Below are positions 61,254-64,000 of a DNA stretch of 64,000 nt, piece by piece. Source of the DNA: JABDKJ01 sp964609215 (GTDB taxonomy: Bacteria > Bacteroidota > Bacteroidia > Flavobacteriales_D > JABDKJ01); the NCBI GenBank assembly GCA_964609215.1, contig CAZSQZ010000001.1, positions 310,001-374,000 on the forward strand, written 5' to 3'. The translations under genes and the position numbers were made by a program. Every line of letters begins with the position of its first letter. Within the stretch, counting starts at the first letter, position 1. The notes beneath the pieces are model-generated. The model saw only the letters and a list, made by a program, of their open reading frames with translations, was not told where the DNA came from and did not search any database.

Positions 61254-62495
61254 ATGGTAAAGCCTTATTATTTCATCATTTTTTGTGTTTGTGTATTATC
61301 ATGCACACAACCCGTAAAAGAAAGCACAGAGATAATTCAACAAGGATTATGGAGAGGCGCTTTGGATATTGGTGCTGGTGAAGAAATTCCGTTTCACTTT
61401 GAGTTAAGTAAGTCCAAAAACAATTATACCTGCACATTTATAAATGGCGATGAAAAAATAGTTTCTGACGACATTCTCTTTTATGAGGATTCTTTGGTTA
61501 TTAATATGCCTGTTTTTAATTCGGGCTTTTTCTTGTCATTAATTGACCCCAACAACATATCAGGATACTGGCAGAATTTCAGCCGCACCCCAGAATATCG
61601 GCTGCCTTTCGTTGCGGAATTTAATAATAAAGAAAGGTTCCAGAAACCTGAGAATCCAATAATGGACCCCTTGGGTGACAAAAAGTGGGAAGTTTCATTT
61701 CTAAGCGATGAAGGAGAATCCTCTCCAGCGATGGGGCTTTTTGACTATGAAAAATCTGGAAGGGTTTGTGGAACATTTGCAACAGAAACCGGTGATTTTA
61801 GATATCTGGAAGGCTTGTACTGTGATTCAACTTTAAAACTTTCCTGCTTTGATGGCTCACACGCCTTTTTATTCAAGGCTAAAAAACAAAATAACGGTTC
61901 TTTATCTGGAACGTTTTGGTCTGGAAAACACTGGAAGGAGTCGTGGACTGCTTTTGAGAACTCCAATTATAGCTTGTCAGATCCTTATTCTCTTACTTCC
62001 CTTTCCGTTCCAGAAAACGAAATCGCTTTTTCTTTTCCCGATCTAGCTGGCGAAACCGTTAGTCTGTCAGATGAAAGGTTCAAGGGAAAGGCAATCATTA
62101 TTCAGGTTCTTGGAAGTTGGTGTCCGAACTGCATGGATGAGTCAAGGTTGTTTCAAGAAACGTATGCAAAACACAATAAAGATGGTTTGGAAATAATCGG
62201 TCTTTGCTTTGAGGCTTCCAAAGATTTTAATGTTGCTCGAGAAAGGGTTAAAAAATTCCAGAATAATCTGGGTATTGAATACCCTTTGTTAATTGCCGGT
62301 GTTGCTAGTAAGTCTAAGGCTACGGAAACGCTTGGTTTTCTGGATAAGATTCGTTCTTTCCCCACCTCTGTTTATATAGACAAAGAAGGTAGGGTTTTAC
62401 AAATTCACACAGGTTTTTACGGTCCAGGAACGGGTGATTATTATGAGCAACACGTAGAAGAATTTAATGAGCTAATTTCCCAGCTTATCAACTAG
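61254..62495 (+). CDS. TlpA-like thiol-disulfide lipoprotein
   Basis: A 413-residue lipoprotein with lipobox VLSC (cysteine 17). Residues about 20-255 form an all-beta N-terminal domain of a kind common in Bacteroidota. Residues about 265-413 form a thioredoxin/AhpC-TSA-like domain with active site WCPNC (VLGSWCPNCMDESRLF) and the cis-proline region FPTSVYIDKEG. It probably acts as a thiol-disulfide oxidoreductase in the periplasm. It converges with the M28 peptidase gene, overlapping by four bases. Confidence 0.9.
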   Translation: MVKPYYFIIFCVCVLSCTQPVKESTEIIQQGLWRGALDIGAGEEIPFHFELSKSKNNYTCTFINGDEKIVSDDILFYEDSLVINMPVFNSGFFLSLIDPNNISGYWQNFSRTPEYRLPFVAEFNNKERFQKPENPIMDPLGDKKWEVSFLSDEGESSPAMGLFDYEKSGRVCGTFATETGDFRYLEGLYCDSTLKLSCFDGSHAFLFKAKKQNNGSLSGTFWSGKHWKESWTAFENSNYSLSDPYSLTSLSVPENEIAFSFPDLAGETVSLSDERFKGKAIIIQVLGSWCPNCMDESRLFQETYAKHNKDGLEIIGLCFEASKDFNVARERVKKFQNNLGIEYPLLIAGVASKSKATETLGFLDKIRSFPTSVYIDKEGRVLQIHTGFYGPGTGDYYEQHVEEFNELISQLIN

Positions 62496-64000
62496 TCTAG
62501 CTTAAGTCGCTTATCCTTGTTCGCTATCTCCCAAGCAGTATAGAAAACTAGCCTAGCGGTGTTCTCCAGTTTATCATACATGATTTTTTCTGGTGTGTCA
62601 GTCGGTTTGTGATAATCTTCGTGAACTCCTGAAAAATAGAATATTACTGGAATATCGTTTTTCGCAAAATTATAATGATCTGACCTATAATAGAATTTGT
62701 TTGGATCATCCTCCGCATTAAAGGTATAATCCAACTCCATATCACAACAAGATTTATTTGTTGCCTCACTTAACTCGTGCAGCTCCGTTGAAAGCCTGTC
62801 CGACCCTATTATATAAACGTAATTATTGTTTCCTTCATGAGCCGCGTCTGATCTTCCAATCATATCAATATTCAAATCCACTACCGTATTCTCTAGTGGA
62901 AATACAGGATTGTCTGTATAGTATTTCGACCCTAAAAGCCCTTTTTCTTCTCCTGAAACGGTCATTACTAGAACACTTCTTCTTGGGCCATTACCATCAT
63001 CTCTTGCCTTTGCAAACCCTTCCGCTATTTCTAATGCCGCCACAGTTCCTGAGCCATCATCATCAGCCCCATTATTAATCTCTCCATCTGTAATACCAAT
63101 ATGGTCATAATGCGCGGTTATAACAACCAACTCATCCTTTAGGTCTGTTCCTGGTATATAACCCAATACATTTGAGCTAACTACTTTATTGCTATTGCGC
63201 TCAAATCGTAGATTTATTTTGCCCATATTCTTTGTCATTGGACCTTTTTTAAATGCCTTTTTTCGGAATTTTAATAGTTTCTTGTCTCCTTCTAATAAAG
63301 CAATTCCCATTTCATATGAACAATAAAATACTGGTACAACTTCCTCATTAGGCTGGTCCGAACTCTCATCAAGAGACATAGACTTTCTTCCAAAAAATTT
63401 CTTTATTCGTTGAATATTCTTTTTAAAGTCCTTATTCGCATATATAATCCCTTTCACGCCCAGTCCCGTTAAATAATCTACTTTCTTTTGCGTTCTGGTA
63501 GACCATTCACTCAATCTTTTCTCTCCTGTTATTCTAGAAACTCCTGCCTTGTTTGTCGGTTCATCATCATAAATAAAAACCACTTTTCCCTTAACCTCTT
63601 CCTCCTTTATTTCATCATAGTTTTGGTCACTTATCCCATAACCACCAAAAAACAGGTCATACTCGAAATTACCATCAGGGCCTCCTGGGTAATAATAGAA
63701 GTCTTTCAGAAACTCAAATTGTTTCTGCCCATAGGAAACAAAAACTTTTGAGGGGTCTTTTACGGTTAGATTAAATTCTTGGATATATTTTCCATCATGC
63801 GCTTGAATACCAATCTCCTTGAAATGATCTATTATATACTTTTCAGCTTTCTTCTGTCCCTTTGTTCCCGTTTCTCTACCCTCAAATTCATCTGAAGCTA
63901 AAACTTCTAAATGGGTTCTCAGTTCCTCCGCTGTAATCGTTTTCGCATAATCCTCTTTATTCTGACCAAATCCATAAAACACAGTCATTAAAAACCCTAA
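62492..64000 (-). CDS. Exported M28 zinc peptidase with PA domain, 5' partial
   Basis: At least 502 residues are visible. The zinc-binding core has ITAHYDHIG, NNGADDDGSGTVAALE, SGEEKGLLGSKYY, NIDMIGRSD and SDHYNFAKNDIPVIFY. A PA-like insertion domain lies at about residues 95-255. An ATG at 63988 is in frame, but the frame continues through LGFLMTVFYGFGQ to the window edge. That stretch looks like the second half of a signal peptide, so the true start is probably outside. It is paralogous in fold to the M28 gene at 28747-30018. Confidence 0.9.
   Translation of the reverse strand, partial: LGFLMTVFYGFGQNKEDYAKTITAEELRTHLEVLASDEFEGRETGTKGQKKAEKYIIDHFKEIGIQAHDGKYIQEFNLTVKDPSKVFVSYGQKQFEFLKDFYYYPGGPDGNFEYDLFFGGYGISDQNYDEIKEEEVKGKVVFIYDDEPTNKAGVSRITGEKRLSEWSTRTQKKVDYLTGLGVKGIIYANKDFKKNIQRIKKFFGRKSMSLDESSDQPNEEVVPVFYCSYEMGIALLEGDKKLLKFRKKAFKKGPMTKNMGKINLRFERNSNKVVSSNVLGYIPGTDLKDELVVITAHYDHIGITDGEINNGADDDGSGTVAALEIAEGFAKARDDGNGPRRSVLVMTVSGEEKGLLGSKYYTDNPVFPLENTVVDLNIDMIGRSDAAHEGNNNYVYIIGSDRLSTELHELSEATNKSCCDMELDYTFNAEDDPNKFYYRSDHYNFAKNDIPVIFYFSGVHEDYHKPTDTPEKIMYDKLENTARLVFYTAWEIANKDKRLKLD

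Noticed and set aside
1..64000. CRISPR arrays, insertion sequences, prophage or defence systems
   Set aside because: No evenly spaced direct repeats, transposase, integrase or phage structural genes were seen, and gene content and codon use look uniform.

Overview
The window is a gene-dense, AT-rich chromosomal segment of a marine-type Bacteroidota, most likely order Flavobacteriales. The evidence is: the 3' end of the giant type IX secretion gene sprA followed by gcvH, a VanZ-like gene and tonB; a C-terminal type IX sorting domain on a secreted FG-GAP protein; a MurF-alanine racemase fusion; Bacteroidota-only families DUF3098, DUF4271 and DUF4175; and many copies of the Bacteroidota -7 promoter element TAnnTTTG. 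No phage, insertion sequence, CRISPR array or defence island was seen. Almost everything reads as core genome.

Layout. 1-5.6 kb: sprA end, gcvH, VanZ-like gene, two tandem TonB paralogs, a thioredoxin-fold protein, a repeat-plus-peptidoglycan-binding protein, tRNA-Asn and a PfkB kinase. 5.6-12.3 kb (minus): secreted FG-GAP protein and leuS. 12.5-17.9 kb (plus): ftsX, DUF3098, uppP, truB, queA, an unknown gene and rlmN. 17.8-24.7 kb: outer-membrane and unknown proteins, a polyprenyl diphosphate synthase, a MORN-type lipoprotein, dnaG and a MscS channel. 24.7-30.7 kb: recJ, a Cys-repeat lipoprotein, rsmI, an M28 peptidase and an unknown acidic protein. 30.7-39.6 kb: tdk, murF-alr, a glycosyltransferase, then a minus-strand run of an O-antigen ligase-like gene, ctpA-type peptidase, rnpA, hemD and DUF4271. 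39.7-46.2 kb (plus): glutaryl-CoA dehydrogenase-like gene, carboxyltransferase, ABC exporter, aminotransferase and omega-amidase-like gene. 46.1-48.9 kb (minus): Ig-like lipoprotein, msrC and comF.

48.9-49.7 kb is the only long stretch without a convincing protein. It holds two related plus-strand RNA-like units of about 180-190 nt, each ending in its own intrinsic terminator, a possible minus-strand RNA next to comF, and tRNA-Cys with a textbook promoter. This is the best candidate here for something undescribed.

49.7-64 kb: folB, gltX, an rRNA methyltransferase-like gene, DUF4175, an anti-sigma-type ATPase, ybeY, mnmG, a methyltransferase, an ALDH7-type dehydrogenase, a TlpA-like lipoprotein and a second M28 peptidase cut by the window edge. 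Two parS-like 16-mers flank mnmG, and one forms the first codons of the next gene, which suggests an origin-proximal position.

Themes: cell envelope (uppP, murF-alr, polyprenyl synthase, O-antigen ligase, glycosyltransferase, ftsX), translation and RNA modification (leuS, gltX, truB, queA, rlmN, rsmI, mnmG, ybeY, rnpA), and amino-acid turnover (gcvH, lysine-type and methionine-type enzymes, msrC). Many genes overlap by a few bases and use TTG starts. Several starts were moved downstream because a -7 element lies inside the longest open frame.
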